From positions 1,943,501 through 2,007,500 of the forward strand of contig NZ_CP135436.1 in NCBI RefSeq assembly GCF_032340315.1: a stretch of DNA of 64,000 nucleotides. The letters run 5' to 3'. Source of the stretch: Streptococcus sp. DTU_2020_1001019_1_SI_AUS_MUR_006. Its GTDB lineage: Bacteria; Bacillota; Bacilli; Lactobacillales; Streptococcaceae. Position 1 is the stretch's first letter; each line of letters opens with the position of its first letter. The position numbers and the translations under genes are program-made. Under the pieces are notes generated by a model. It was not told the DNA's origin. It did not search any database and was given only the letters and a program-made list of their open reading frames with translations. Below are positions 26,562 to 34,299 of the stretch, one piece after another.

Positions 26562-27554
26562 TTAGAGCTCCTTTCGATAGAAGCGACGGATAATATCCTC
26601 AATATCCGTATCCACCATCTTCAAATCGCGGATTTCAAAATCAGACAGGGTTTGCTTGATAATGTCAGCTGACTGGTAGCGAGAACTATCGAATTCAATG
26701 TTGAGACTATTCCCCTGTCTATCAATGCTCATATCCGCAAAACCTTCATAGTGAGAAACGATATGACTTTGACCTGGTAGCAGTTCAAAGGAGAGTGTCT
26801 TCATCTTACCAAAGGTTTCCTTGAGCTGGCTAACCGTCCCATCAAAAATCTCCTGCCCCTTGTCTATCATAAAAATCCGATCACAGAGTTGCTCAATATC
26901 GCTCAAGTCGTGAGTGGTCAGGAGAATAGTTGTCTCTTCCTCCTGATTGATCTGGGTGATAGCACGTCGAATATTATCCTTGACCGACACATCCAAACCA
27001 ATTGTCGGTTCATCTAAAAAGAGAACTTTGGGATTGTGAAGCAAGGAAGCTGCAATATCCGCTCGCATTCGTTGACCTAGTGAAAGAGTTCTCACGGGAT
27101 CCTTGATAAAATCCTTCAAATCCAAGACTTCATTCAAAAAGTCCATTCGCTTATGAAAGAGCGAGTCTGGCACATCGTAAATCTCTTTCAAGACCGTGTA
27201 GGTCTCTTGCAGAGCTAAATCCCACCAGAGCTGGGTCCGTTGTCCGAAAACGACTCCAATATCCTTGACATAGTCTTGACGATTATCTTGTGGAATTTTG
27301 CCGTTAATCCGACAAAAACCAGATGTCGGTTTTAAAATCCCGGTCAGCATTTTAATGGTTGTCGACTTCCCAGCACCATTGGCCCCGATAAATCCTAAAA
27401 TCTGCCCTTTTGGAACTTCAAAGGTCAAATCCTTGACTGCTTCAAAGGTCTGCTTTTCAGGATGAATAAAGGAGCGCAAGGCTCCCTTCAAGCCTGGCTC
27501 CTTGACTGTCTTCACAAAATTTTTCTGAAGGTGTTGCACTTCTATCATTGCCAT
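26562..27554 (-). CDS. ABC-2 exporter ATP-binding protein
   Basis: 330 aa. Walker A GFIGANGAGKSTT (about 54-66), Q-loop VFGQRTQLWWDLA, signature LSLGQRMRADIAASLL and Walker B VLFLDEPTIGLD are complete. A C-terminal extension of about 100 residues after the H-loop is usual in DrrA/NatA-like exporters. It is the first gene of the three-gene operon, with promoter 27667-27695 and a GGGAGA ribosome binding site. Confidence 0.93.
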   Translation of the reverse strand: MAMIEVQHLQKNFVKTVKEPGLKGALRSFIHPEKQTFEAVKDLTFEVPKGQILGFIGANGAGKSTTIKMLTGILKPTSGFCRINGKIPQDNRQDYVKDIGVVFGQRTQLWWDLALQETYTVLKEIYDVPDSLFHKRMDFLNEVLDLKDFIKDPVRTLSLGQRMRADIAASLLHNPKVLFLDEPTIGLDVSVKDNIRRAITQINQEEETTILLTTHDLSDIEQLCDRIFMIDKGQEIFDGTVSQLKETFGKMKTLSFELLPGQSHIVSHYEGFADMSIDRQGNSLNIEFDSSRYQSADIIKQTLSDFEIRDLKMVDTDIEDIIRRFYRKEL

Positions 27555-27666
27555 ATCTATCTCCCTATCGCAAGGAATAGCAGCATTGTATTTTTAACTA
27601 CAAATATTCTAAATCCTTACTTTCTACACCTTCTCAATATTATTACAGAAGGATTTATACCAACCT

Positions 27667-27695
27667 ATTATAGTCCAATAAAAAAAGGAATGCAA
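27667..27695 (-). promoter_or_regulatory. Promoter of the ABC-2 exporter operon
   Basis: TTGCAT (27695-27690), 17-bp spacer, TATAAT (27672-27667), 113 bp upstream of the ATPase start. Confidence 0.75.
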
Positions 27696-27787
27696 GCGTT
27701 TGCCTAAAATTTGTGAAATTGAAAATTTTTCTCTTAAAATAATACTTTTATTCAAAAATTCTGGCTTGATAGTTTCCTTAAAATACC

Positions 27788-27813
27788 AAAAAACCTGCCA
27801 AAAGGGGCAGGTT
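27788..27813 (-). terminator. Terminator at the distal fba-3'-end copy
   Basis: AACCTGCC (27792-27799) / GGCAGGTT (27806-27813) stem with six T on the minus strand. It probably is the ancestral fba terminator, now separated from fba by the island. Confidence 0.75.
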
Positions 27814-27859
27814 GCTGTTTTATATGGTTCAGCTAGATTAAACTTTACTTTCTTGAACC
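27806..27859 (-). other. Putative attachment site: duplicated 3' end of fba (distal att)
   Basis: 54 bp match the 3' end of fba plus the start of its terminator (34247-34299), in the same orientation, with four substitutions and one inserted base. Identical blocks include CTGTTTTATATGGTT and AGCTAGATTAA. The matching stops abruptly on both sides. No aldolase coding sequence precedes it. Direct repeats of a housekeeping gene's 3' end flanking accessory genes are the hallmark of site-specific integration. Confidence 0.75.
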
Positions 27860-27954
27860 TACTGAGCAGTGTCACATGTTTTTTAGAAAGCTTTAACTAC
27901 GATTTTATATAAAGTGCCATGAAATAGAATATAATCTGACTAAATACGTATACG

Positions 27955-28287
27955 TCAATCGGATTTGTTCCCGATTTCAAACAGTAATCTGTCCAAGCTA
28001 CTTGATTGATGTAACACTCTCAAGATGGTAACTGTATCCTTATCAAAGCGATAAAACACTGAATAATTTTTTACTAGTAGTCGTCTAACTTTAATATCTA
28101 AACTGAGCAATTCTTCTACAATAGCGCATCTTTCAGGAAATATTTCTAAAGTTTTAATCCCTTCTGCAATAGCTTCAAAGTGATTCATGGAAGTTTTCGG
28201 TGATTGAAGCTCATCTGCAATATAATGATAAATGGCTTCCATATCACTTTCAGCTCTTTTTAAAATATTAATGGTTATTTTAGTCAT
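27955..28287 (-). CDS. RelE/ParE-family toxin
   Basis: 110 aa, basic. The fold motif ITINILKRAESDMEAIYHYI opens the protein, and RRLLVKNYSVFYRFDKDTVTILRVLHQ carries the typical RelE/ParE strand and terminal Arg-Val-Leu-His. The start overlaps the antitoxin stop by 4 bp, giving translational coupling. Whether it acts as an mRNA interferase (RelE) or on gyrase (ParE) is not settled by the sequence. It lies just inside the island. Confidence 0.87.
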   Translation of the reverse strand: MTKITINILKRAESDMEAIYHYIADELQSPKTSMNHFEAIAEGIKTLEIFPERCAIVEELLSLDIKVRRLLVKNYSVFYRFDKDTVTILRVLHQSSSLDRLLFEIGNKSD

Positions 28288-28589
28288 ACATTCCGTTCCT
28301 TAAATTCTTTAAAGAACTCATTGACCGATCGAACCTGACTGTTTTCTGCTTCATGATAAGCTTCAACCATCATTTGTCCAAATCGTTCAGCTGTCATTTC
28401 CTCTACATTCACTGATGAAGGTGCGTCTGGCAATGCAATATCAAAAGGGATTTTCTTCGTTAATGATACTTGTTTCAATAATAGTGTAACTAATGTTGAC
28501 ATCGGCATCCCAAGCTGCTTCAAAACCTGTTCAGCTGATTGTTTATCTAATTCATCAACTCGAACACTAATTGTAGCTGTTTTTCCCAT
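28284..28589 (-). CDS. RelB/DinJ-family antitoxin
   Basis: 101 aa from the ATG at 28589, with GAGGTGAT upstream; a GTG nine bases earlier lies inside that ribosome binding site. The ribbon-helix-helix N-terminus TATISVRVDELDKQSAEQVL and LGMPMSTLVTLLLKQV match RelB/DinJ. The C-terminal half should wrap the toxin. Autoregulation is expected through the inverted repeat overlapping the promoter -10. Confidence 0.88.
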   Translation of the reverse strand: MGKTATISVRVDELDKQSAEQVLKQLGMPMSTLVTLLLKQVSLTKKIPFDIALPDAPSSVNVEEMTAERFGQMMVEAYHEAENSQVRSVNEFFKEFKERNV

Positions 28590-28611
28590 TCTTATCACCT
28601 CACTTAAGATT

Positions 28612-28649
28612 TGTACTGTAATTGTACATCAATTTGCATTACTTGTCAA
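28612..28649 (-). promoter_or_regulatory. Promoter and operator of the toxin-antitoxin operon
   Basis: TTGACA (28649-28644), 17-bp spacer, TACAAT (28626-28621). The inverted repeat TGTAC-7-GTACA (28612-28628) covers the -10, as expected of a RelB-type autorepressor site. Confidence 0.75.
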
Positions 28650-29121
28650 TTTAATGTTTTTCTGAAAACGAAATACCACTATTACACTGTTGAAAGATTA
28701 GGCATCAAAAAAAGTGGTTATACAGAAAACTATTGATCATGTAGCGCTCTCGTAATCCTAACCCCTAAAGGTTTCAAGGACCTACTGGTTTATCGAATAT
28801 TATGGATATAGAAACTAAAATGATAAGAAAAGTCTCATTTATTAAAAAATGAGGTCGTAATTTTTTCCTGACCTCATTTGTATATTTACCCCAAAAACAT
28901 GAATTCTGAGGGACATTTACCACTTATTGATTTTTATAATTCATCAATTTATTTACAAAACATTAAAAGATTTTGTAGACATATATGACATTGATTTTAA
29001 TTGACTAGGCTACAAAGTTTCTATGCCTTAATAAGCAGTCATTTTCTGAAATAATTTTGACAATCTGGAATTGAGAATATTTTCTTTCATTTCCTTCTGA
29101 TACACTAAGAGAAATCGTTTA
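28650..29121. other. Gene-free AT-rich spacer within the island
   Basis: About 470 bp with no plausible gene. A hairpin AATGAGGTC / GACCTCATT (28848-28878) might be a weak terminator. A stretch of different base composition near 28740-28790 looks like foreign or relict sequence, but I cannot identify it. Confidence 0.4.
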
Positions 29122-29694
29122 TTACTTTCTAGTATTAAAAGCTGAAATAACAGAGCCGACAGCTGCAACACGTGCTGAACTAGCAATATCATGCTGCAAA
29201 GCGCGAGTTTCTTCTTGAATAGAAAGTTGATTTTCTTGAAATTGTTGTGTTTCTAAAAGATTATACGCCTCCTGCAATGTCAAAGCACGTCCTTCTTCAA
29301 CCAGTTTATAAAGACGGTAAGTATCACTATAATTATAAAATTTCTCTGGAAAATTCTTTTTCCCATTAATGTACCCTGATTGACTGATTTCTGTATTATG
29401 TAATTTCTGAGCTTGTTCCAGTTCAGCTTCTGCTGGTTGTATCAAAAATAACTGACGACCACCAAATAATACAATTCCTATCACCAGAAATACAAAACGT
29501 TCTAAACCTCTACCACTACCAGTAATCAAAATTAGAAAAGTAAGTACAAACATTGCAATAATAGTTTTTCCTAAGAACTGCTTAGCTTTCGTTAACTTAG
29601 TTTGTTTTTCATGTAAATTTTTCAAAGTTACTGCTACTGGAGCTGTCAACTCACGTTTATCTTGTAAGTATTGTAAAATTTCCTCTCTCGTCAT
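29122..29694 (-). CDS. Hypothetical two-TM protein of the surface-protein operon
   Basis: 190 aa from the second ATG (29694), which is 8 nt from AAGG; an ATG two codons earlier is possible. A coiled N-terminal part (MTREEILQYLQDKRELTAP) precedes two hydrophobic segments (about 42-60 and 66-82). A long Glu/Gln-rich helical C-terminal half follows, ending ARVAAVGSVISAFNTRK. No domain recognised. It lies 26-32 bp after the lipoprotein gene, so probably belongs to the same transcript. Confidence 0.72.
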   Translation of the reverse strand: MTREEILQYLQDKRELTAPVAVTLKNLHEKQTKLTKAKQFLGKTIIAMFVLTFLILITGSGRGLERFVFLVIGIVLFGGRQLFLIQPAEAELEQAQKLHNTEISQSGYINGKKNFPEKFYNYSDTYRLYKLVEEGRALTLQEAYNLLETQQFQENQLSIQEETRALQHDIASSARVAAVGSVISAFNTRK

Positions 29695-29726
29695 TTCCAT
29701 TTCCTTTTCTTTCTCCTAACTCCCAA

Positions 29727-30812
29727 TCACGGTTCATAAAGAATTTGTCCGTCTTCTTGTAAGATTACCCCGTTTTGATAGACCCAAACTACAGAACCAT
29801 CTGTACTATGAACTGCGTTATAGGGGATTTCATCTGTCATACCGTAGTTTCCTGCAAATACTTCACGCTCTTTAAAACCTAGCTTTTCGTTTGCATAATC
29901 AACGGAGGACTGTCCACCACTTAACCAAACACCAGTATTACGCCGTTTACGTGCATCATCTCCACTACGTTTCACAGTAGTTCCCGTCGTATCTAAAAGC
30001 TCCGTGCTCATCTTGTAGTAAAAATCATTTGCATCTGAAAATATACCTTGTTGTCCAGTCCAGATTCTATCTTTTGAACTATCAGAAGCATCATGTTTTC
30101 CATCTACTCCATCTGGAAAAACTGTTCCACTGGGCGCCAAGTAAATCATTGAACCAGTAAATCCATGCTGTAAACTAGCCTTTAAAATCCCTCCTTCAAG
30201 AGTAGAACGATTTGTATTCAAGCGCGTATCTTGTGGCTCGACAAGACCTTGTCGATCAAATTTCAAGACTTTTCCGTTAGCATTCTGCCAGGTTCCAACT
30301 AGACTAGAAAACTCTCCTGACTGGATAGCAGTCACATCCAAAGACTTCGAGGCCCCTTTTTCTTTAGAACTAGTGTTTTGCGAGCTGCTGTTAGTCGATG
30401 ATTTTGTTGACGTTCCAGCATCTTCACTCCGAGTTGAAGAAGATTGCTTTTCTGATTCTTTTTGACCATTTCCGGTTATTTTTTTCATTACAACTGAGTC
30501 TGATGTAATCTTTAAAGCTCCTGAATTTTTCGGTGTTAAAGTAAGAGCCTCCTCCTTCATTTCATAAGATAAGCTTACTTCGTCATCCCTATATGTTCCA
30601 GTTAACTCCTTATTTTTAGAATCAACAGACAGATCCACATTATCCTCAAAAACCAAGGCATTCATTCTCAAAGATGCTACTTTATCTTTAATCTCCAAGC
30701 GATATGAAACTATCCCATTTTTCCCTTCATAAATACCGTTAAGGTTCTTACTACAACCTGTTAACAAAACAAGTAAGAATATCAATGAAACAAATATATT
30801 GACTCTTTTCAT
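29727..30812 (-). CDS. Lipoprotein with DUF6287-like domain
   Basis: 361 aa. Signal peptide with lipobox LTGC makes Cys20 the lipid-anchored residue. An N-terminal beta-rich region (NLNGIYEGKNG...) is followed by a Ser/Thr-rich linker (about 120-155) and a C-terminal domain beginning FSSLVGTWQNANGKVLKFD, which resembles DUF6287 proteins of streptococci. Its ATG overlaps the stop of the surface-protein gene (TAATG), so the two are translationally coupled and probably work together at the cell surface. Function unknown. Confidence 0.82.
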   Translation of the reverse strand: MKRVNIFVSLIFLLVLLTGCSKNLNGIYEGKNGIVSYRLEIKDKVASLRMNALVFEDNVDLSVDSKNKELTGTYRDDEVSLSYEMKEEALTLTPKNSGALKITSDSVVMKKITGNGQKESEKQSSSTRSEDAGTSTKSSTNSSSQNTSSKEKGASKSLDVTAIQSGEFSSLVGTWQNANGKVLKFDRQGLVEPQDTRLNTNRSTLEGGILKASLQHGFTGSMIYLAPSGTVFPDGVDGKHDASDSSKDRIWTGQQGIFSDANDFYYKMSTELLDTTGTTVKRSGDDARKRRNTGVWLSGGQSSVDYANEKLGFKEREVFAGNYGMTDEIPYNAVHSTDGSVVWVYQNGVILQEDGQILYEP

Positions 30813-33298
30813 TATCTATCCTCTTTTTTACGTTTTGAACGTGTTACTCCAAGTAAGCTAAGCGCACCTAGGCCAATCAAGGTTAAAACAGAGCTTGCAC
30901 TACCAGTTTTTGGCAATTCTTTATTTCTAGCTACACGGCTATAGCTAACAACCTGATTCGCACTTGGAGTCTCTTTTTTCCCTTTCAGATTTTGCTCTTT
31001 ACTATCTTTTACATCTGTTGATGGTTTTAGGCGTGCTTGGTATGCTTCGTATTGAGCTTTAATTACTTGATATTCATGAGTTGCGTTAGTAAGCTCAGAA
31101 ATTGCCTTTTTCAATTCTAGTTCACTTGTATGTTGTAAGTCTAGAGCTTTTTCATACTCTTGTGTGAGTTGATCAAGCGCATGTTTCGCATCTTCTAATC
31201 GTTTCGGTGCATTTTTCAATGCATCAACTTTATCTTGTGCACGTTTAAGATCTTGTTTCGCATCTGTTAATACATTTAATGTGATATTAAAGTTTTCTTC
31301 TGCATCTGCTAATTGTTTAACGGCTTCCTGATACTTTCTTTCAACTGTTAAAAGGTTATCTTGACGAGATTTTAATTCTTTCTTATCTTGACTTAACTGT
31401 TCTTTAGCTGTAAGTAGATCTTTTTCTTTTTCTTCTTTTGTTTTAGAAAGAGATTTAAGTTTTTCTTCTGCAGTTTCTTTTTCAAGTTCAGCTTTACGAA
31501 GGTTATCTTTAGCTAATTCTAGTTTTGTTAATGCATCAGGAGTCTGTTCTTTAGATTCCTTAGCTTCTGTAAGTGCTTCTTTTGCCTGTGTAAGAATGAG
31601 ACCTGCTGCTTGAGCCTGTTCTTTTGCAGTTTCTAATTCAGTTTGTTTTTCAGCTAATTCAGTCTTTGCATTAGAAAGAGTAACTTCTGCATTTTTAATG
31701 TCAGTCTTTGCTTTTTCAATACGTTCTGTTGGTGACTCAACTTTAATTTCAGTAGTATCGAATTTTGATGGATCTTTAATATAACGTGGTTCTACATATT
31801 CGAAATGTACTTTCCCTACTGCTAATCCATGGCCAATTGCAAGACCAAAGTATGCTGGTTCATTTGTATAACCTACAACACTTCTAGCATGTTGCCATTC
31901 ATATCCATTAAACAAGAATGCTTCTAATGATTTATAAATTCGTCGTTTAGCTTCATCCATTGTTTTAGTATCAAATTGATCAGCATTTACACCCAAGTGT
32001 TTGTATTCATTTTCGTACTCATCATCATTTAATCCATATGAAAATAAGTTTTCATAAAATTGAAGTTTTCCACCAGTTGTTAGACCAAATTCACGTGCAA
32101 CTTCATTGATAACTTTAACATCATGCCCATCATCCATTTGATAACCATTTGCTTCATCTCTACGTACAACTGTATTTGCAAATTTAAGAGAGTCTTTTGT
32201 AATTGTAACAAGTGGTGAACCATATTGCTTACGTACTTGATTAATCAAATCAGCTGCAAATTGTGTTAACTCTAATTGTTGATCGTATGTTAAATTTCGA
32301 ATATCAATATTTCGAGTTTTGTCAACTTCATTTGACTTGTATTCGTTTTTATCACCAACAATTTCATTAATACGTTTCAAGGTTACTTCATCATCTTCTT
32401 TTAGTGCTTTAATATATTCTTCACTAAGAGTTAATGTATTTACAACTTGATTTGTTAATGTTTTTAGCGTTGTAGTAGCATTAGTAAGTGTTTGTTGCGC
32501 ATCTTGAACTCGTTGTTCTGCTACCTTAACCTCTGCTTCTTTGTTTGTTACTGTATTATTTGCAATAACATTATTGGTTGTTGCTTGGGTAACTTTTTCA
32601 TCTAAGATATTGATTGTTTCATTACGTTTTTCATCAGCTTCTTTTGCAATTTCTACTTGATGCTCAGCTACTGTAACAGCTTCTTTTGATTGCTCAACAA
32701 CTGTTGTTGCTTGAGTAAGTGCATCAGTTAGTTCACGTTCATTTGTATGATGAATAGATTCTTCAATTTCTTGAACACGATCTTGTGCTGATTGAACGAT
32801 ATGTTCTTGTTCGTTTACTTGTTCAGTTGCTTGTTTTAGTTTTGTTGTTTGTTCGTCAACTGTTTGCTTAGCATGGGTTACTTGATCTGCTGATACAGAA
32901 TGTTGCATTGTTGCATTTGTAACATGGTCAGTAGCATTTGTCAGTTCAGTCTCCGCTTTAGCGATTGATGTATCAGATGCATGTTGAGTTTCTTCTGCAT
33001 CTTGTACATTTTGTTTGGCTACTGATACTTGTTGCTCAAGTTCTTTTACTGTTTTATTTACAGTTTCATTTTCTGTACGTGCATTTTCAACGGTTTGTTC
33101 GGCATGTTTTACGTTTTGTTCTGCTTGATTAACTTGTTCTTTTGTAATCTCTACGGTTTTAGTTGATGTTTGCTCTGTGATTACTTGAGAAGAAAGTCCT
33201 TGTTCAGTTAATTCCTTAGCATTGACATCTTCAACCTTTGCTAGGCTAGCAGTAACAAGTGCAGCTGCTGCTAAACTCCATTTTGTGCGTTTATCCAT
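30812..33298 (-). CDS. LPXTG surface protein, SEC10/PgrA surface-exclusion type
   Basis: 828 aa. A signal peptide ends near VNA-KE (about 1-28). A long coiled coil rich in Thr, Gln, Val and Glu covers about 45-290. A globular segment (about 325-520) contains YDQQLELTQFAADLINQVRK and YENLFSY, which I match to the SEC10/PgrA surface-exclusion domain, a CAP-like fold. A second Lys/Glu/Leu coiled coil covers about 525-770. The sortase signal is LPKTG (795-799) with a hydrophobic stretch and KRKKEDR tail. Relatives on conjugative plasmids reduce uptake of the same element; others act as adhesins. AAGGAG ribosome binding site; promoter at 33329-33357. Confidence 0.88.
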   Translation of the reverse strand: MDKRTKWSLAAAALVTASLAKVEDVNAKELTEQGLSSQVITEQTSTKTVEITKEQVNQAEQNVKHAEQTVENARTENETVNKTVKELEQQVSVAKQNVQDAEETQHASDTSIAKAETELTNATDHVTNATMQHSVSADQVTHAKQTVDEQTTKLKQATEQVNEQEHIVQSAQDRVQEIEESIHHTNERELTDALTQATTVVEQSKEAVTVAEHQVEIAKEADEKRNETINILDEKVTQATTNNVIANNTVTNKEAEVKVAEQRVQDAQQTLTNATTTLKTLTNQVVNTLTLSEEYIKALKEDDEVTLKRINEIVGDKNEYKSNEVDKTRNIDIRNLTYDQQLELTQFAADLINQVRKQYGSPLVTITKDSLKFANTVVRRDEANGYQMDDGHDVKVINEVAREFGLTTGGKLQFYENLFSYGLNDDEYENEYKHLGVNADQFDTKTMDEAKRRIYKSLEAFLFNGYEWQHARSVVGYTNEPAYFGLAIGHGLAVGKVHFEYVEPRYIKDPSKFDTTEIKVESPTERIEKAKTDIKNAEVTLSNAKTELAEKQTELETAKEQAQAAGLILTQAKEALTEAKESKEQTPDALTKLELAKDNLRKAELEKETAEEKLKSLSKTKEEKEKDLLTAKEQLSQDKKELKSRQDNLLTVERKYQEAVKQLADAEENFNITLNVLTDAKQDLKRAQDKVDALKNAPKRLEDAKHALDQLTQEYEKALDLQHTSELELKKAISELTNATHEYQVIKAQYEAYQARLKPSTDVKDSKEQNLKGKKETPSANQVVSYSRVARNKELPKTGSASSVLTLIGLGALSLLGVTRSKRKKEDR

Positions 33299-33328
33299 AT
33301 TTCACTCCTTATAAGTCGTTCTTCCATT

Positions 33329-33357
33329 AGTTTAATACAAAATACCTATTTTGTAAA
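33329..33357 (-). promoter_or_regulatory. Surface-protein promoter with operator in the spacer
   Basis: TTTACA (33357-33352), 17-bp spacer, TAAACT (33334-33329). The spacer is almost filled by a perfect palindrome with 9-bp arms, TACAAAATA-CC-TATTTTGTA (33336-33355). A dimeric repressor bound here would block RNA polymerase; the divergent XRE gene is the obvious candidate. Confidence 0.75.
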
Positions 33358-33439
33358 GTGATTTAAGTATAATTTTAACTCTATAGAGGGGATTTGTGGT
33401 GATAATTTAAGAGTTACAATAGAGAAATTAGGGGATTAT

Positions 33440-33775
33440 ATGAACAAATACACATTACAAAAACATATCTCTCTTCGAATCCGACATTTAAGAAAGCAGA
33501 AAAAAATGACACAGTGGGAGTTGAGTGAGAAAGCCAATCTAGGTATTAATTATATCTATAATATTGAAAATAAAAATTTAAATATAAAATTAGAAACGTT
33601 AGAGAAAATTATCATTGCTTTGGAAGTCACTGAAGCTGAATTTTTTAACTTTTTTAATCAAGAAGCTGATTTTGAGACGTCAAAAACATTTGAACTGATT
33701 TCTGAACTACCCATTTCAAAACGAAAAAAACTACTTGATGCTATTAACCTCATCTTAGAAACTTTAGAAGAATAA
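33440..33775 (+). CDS. XRE-family transcriptional regulator
   Basis: 111 aa. HTH_3 domain at about 10-65, with RHLRKQKKMTQWELSEKANL and GINYIYNIENKNLNIKLETL covering the binding helices. A short C-terminal helical part follows, without an obvious ligand domain. It is divergent from the LPXTG surface-protein operon, separated by 141 bp containing the palindromic operator, so it is the likely local regulator of that operon. It ends at a good terminator. Confidence 0.9.
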   Translation: MNKYTLQKHISLRIRHLRKQKKMTQWELSEKANLGINYIYNIENKNLNIKLETLEKIIIALEVTEAEFFNFFNQEADFETSKTFELISELPISKRKKLLDAINLILETLEE

Positions 33776-33776
33776 A

Positions 33777-33804
33777 ATGCTAGACTTTTTTATCTAGCAT
33801 TTTT
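33777..33804 (+). terminator. Terminator of the island XRE gene
   Basis: ATGCTAGA (33777-33784) / TCTAGCAT (33793-33800) followed by TTTT. Confidence 0.85.
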
Positions 33805-34225
33805 CTGTTGACACTTCAATTTTATAGTGTGTTGAATAAACAATAGTACAGTCTGGCTTCTAAAATATTACTAGAAATTGATTTGATTTTCCTAGTCAAT
33901 TTGTTCAGATTTTATTTCATTACACTATATATCTGATAAAAATATGATTCAAATTAGGTCGATGCATCCTTGATGTAACTAGGTTACTGACTTTATCAGT
34001 TTTATATAAAATTTAAGGCAGTTCTTCAAGTTGACTTTGTTAGTCATATGAAGTAGGTTAGATAAAAAATTAAATCTACCATATAAGTTAGTGAATATTC
34101 CCAAAATGAAACGCATATTATCAAGTTTTTTACCACCTGATAATATACGTTTTTCTGATTTTAAAGACTTGTTTATCAACATCTTTGATTTACATTTATT
34201 CTCACAAGTCTATAAAACATTAAAT
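33805..34225. other. Gene-free spacer with degenerate BOX remnant
   Basis: About 420 bp without a credible gene. At 33975-34065 the sequence GTTACTGACTTTATCAGTT followed by a second TTGACTTTGTTAGT block parallels the boxB units of the intact BOX copies but has many substitutions, so a decayed BOX is likely. The remainder is unassigned and AT-rich. Confidence 0.5.
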
Positions 34226-34255
34226 TGAAAAAAACCCACCTTCACAGGCAGGTTT
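34226..34255 (-). terminator. Present terminator of fba
   Basis: AAACCCACCT (34232-34241) / AGGCAGGTTT (34246-34255), ten pairs including two G-U on the RNA, 4-nt loop, then seven T on the minus strand. Confidence 0.8.
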
Positions 34256-34299
34256 CTGTTTTATATGGTTAAGCTAGATTAAGCTTTACCTTCTGAACC
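34247..34299 (-). other. Putative attachment site at the fba 3' end (proximal att)
   Basis: The last codons of fba, its stop and the first arm of its terminator are duplicated 6.4 kb downstream at 27806-27859 in direct orientation. The fba reading frame is intact here, as when an element inserts into a 3' end and restores it. The ICESt1/ICESt3 family of S. thermophilus is known to integrate at the 3' end of the same gene (called fda). Confidence 0.75.

Noticed and set aside
28740..28800. Possible integrase or att relic near 28.75 kb
   Set aside because: Base composition differs from its surroundings, but no repeat partner or protein similarity was found by eye.
27806..34299. A full integrative conjugative element
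   Set aside because: No integrase, relaxase, coupling protein or type IV secretion genes are present in the 6.4 kb; only a mobilizable or decayed element can be argued.
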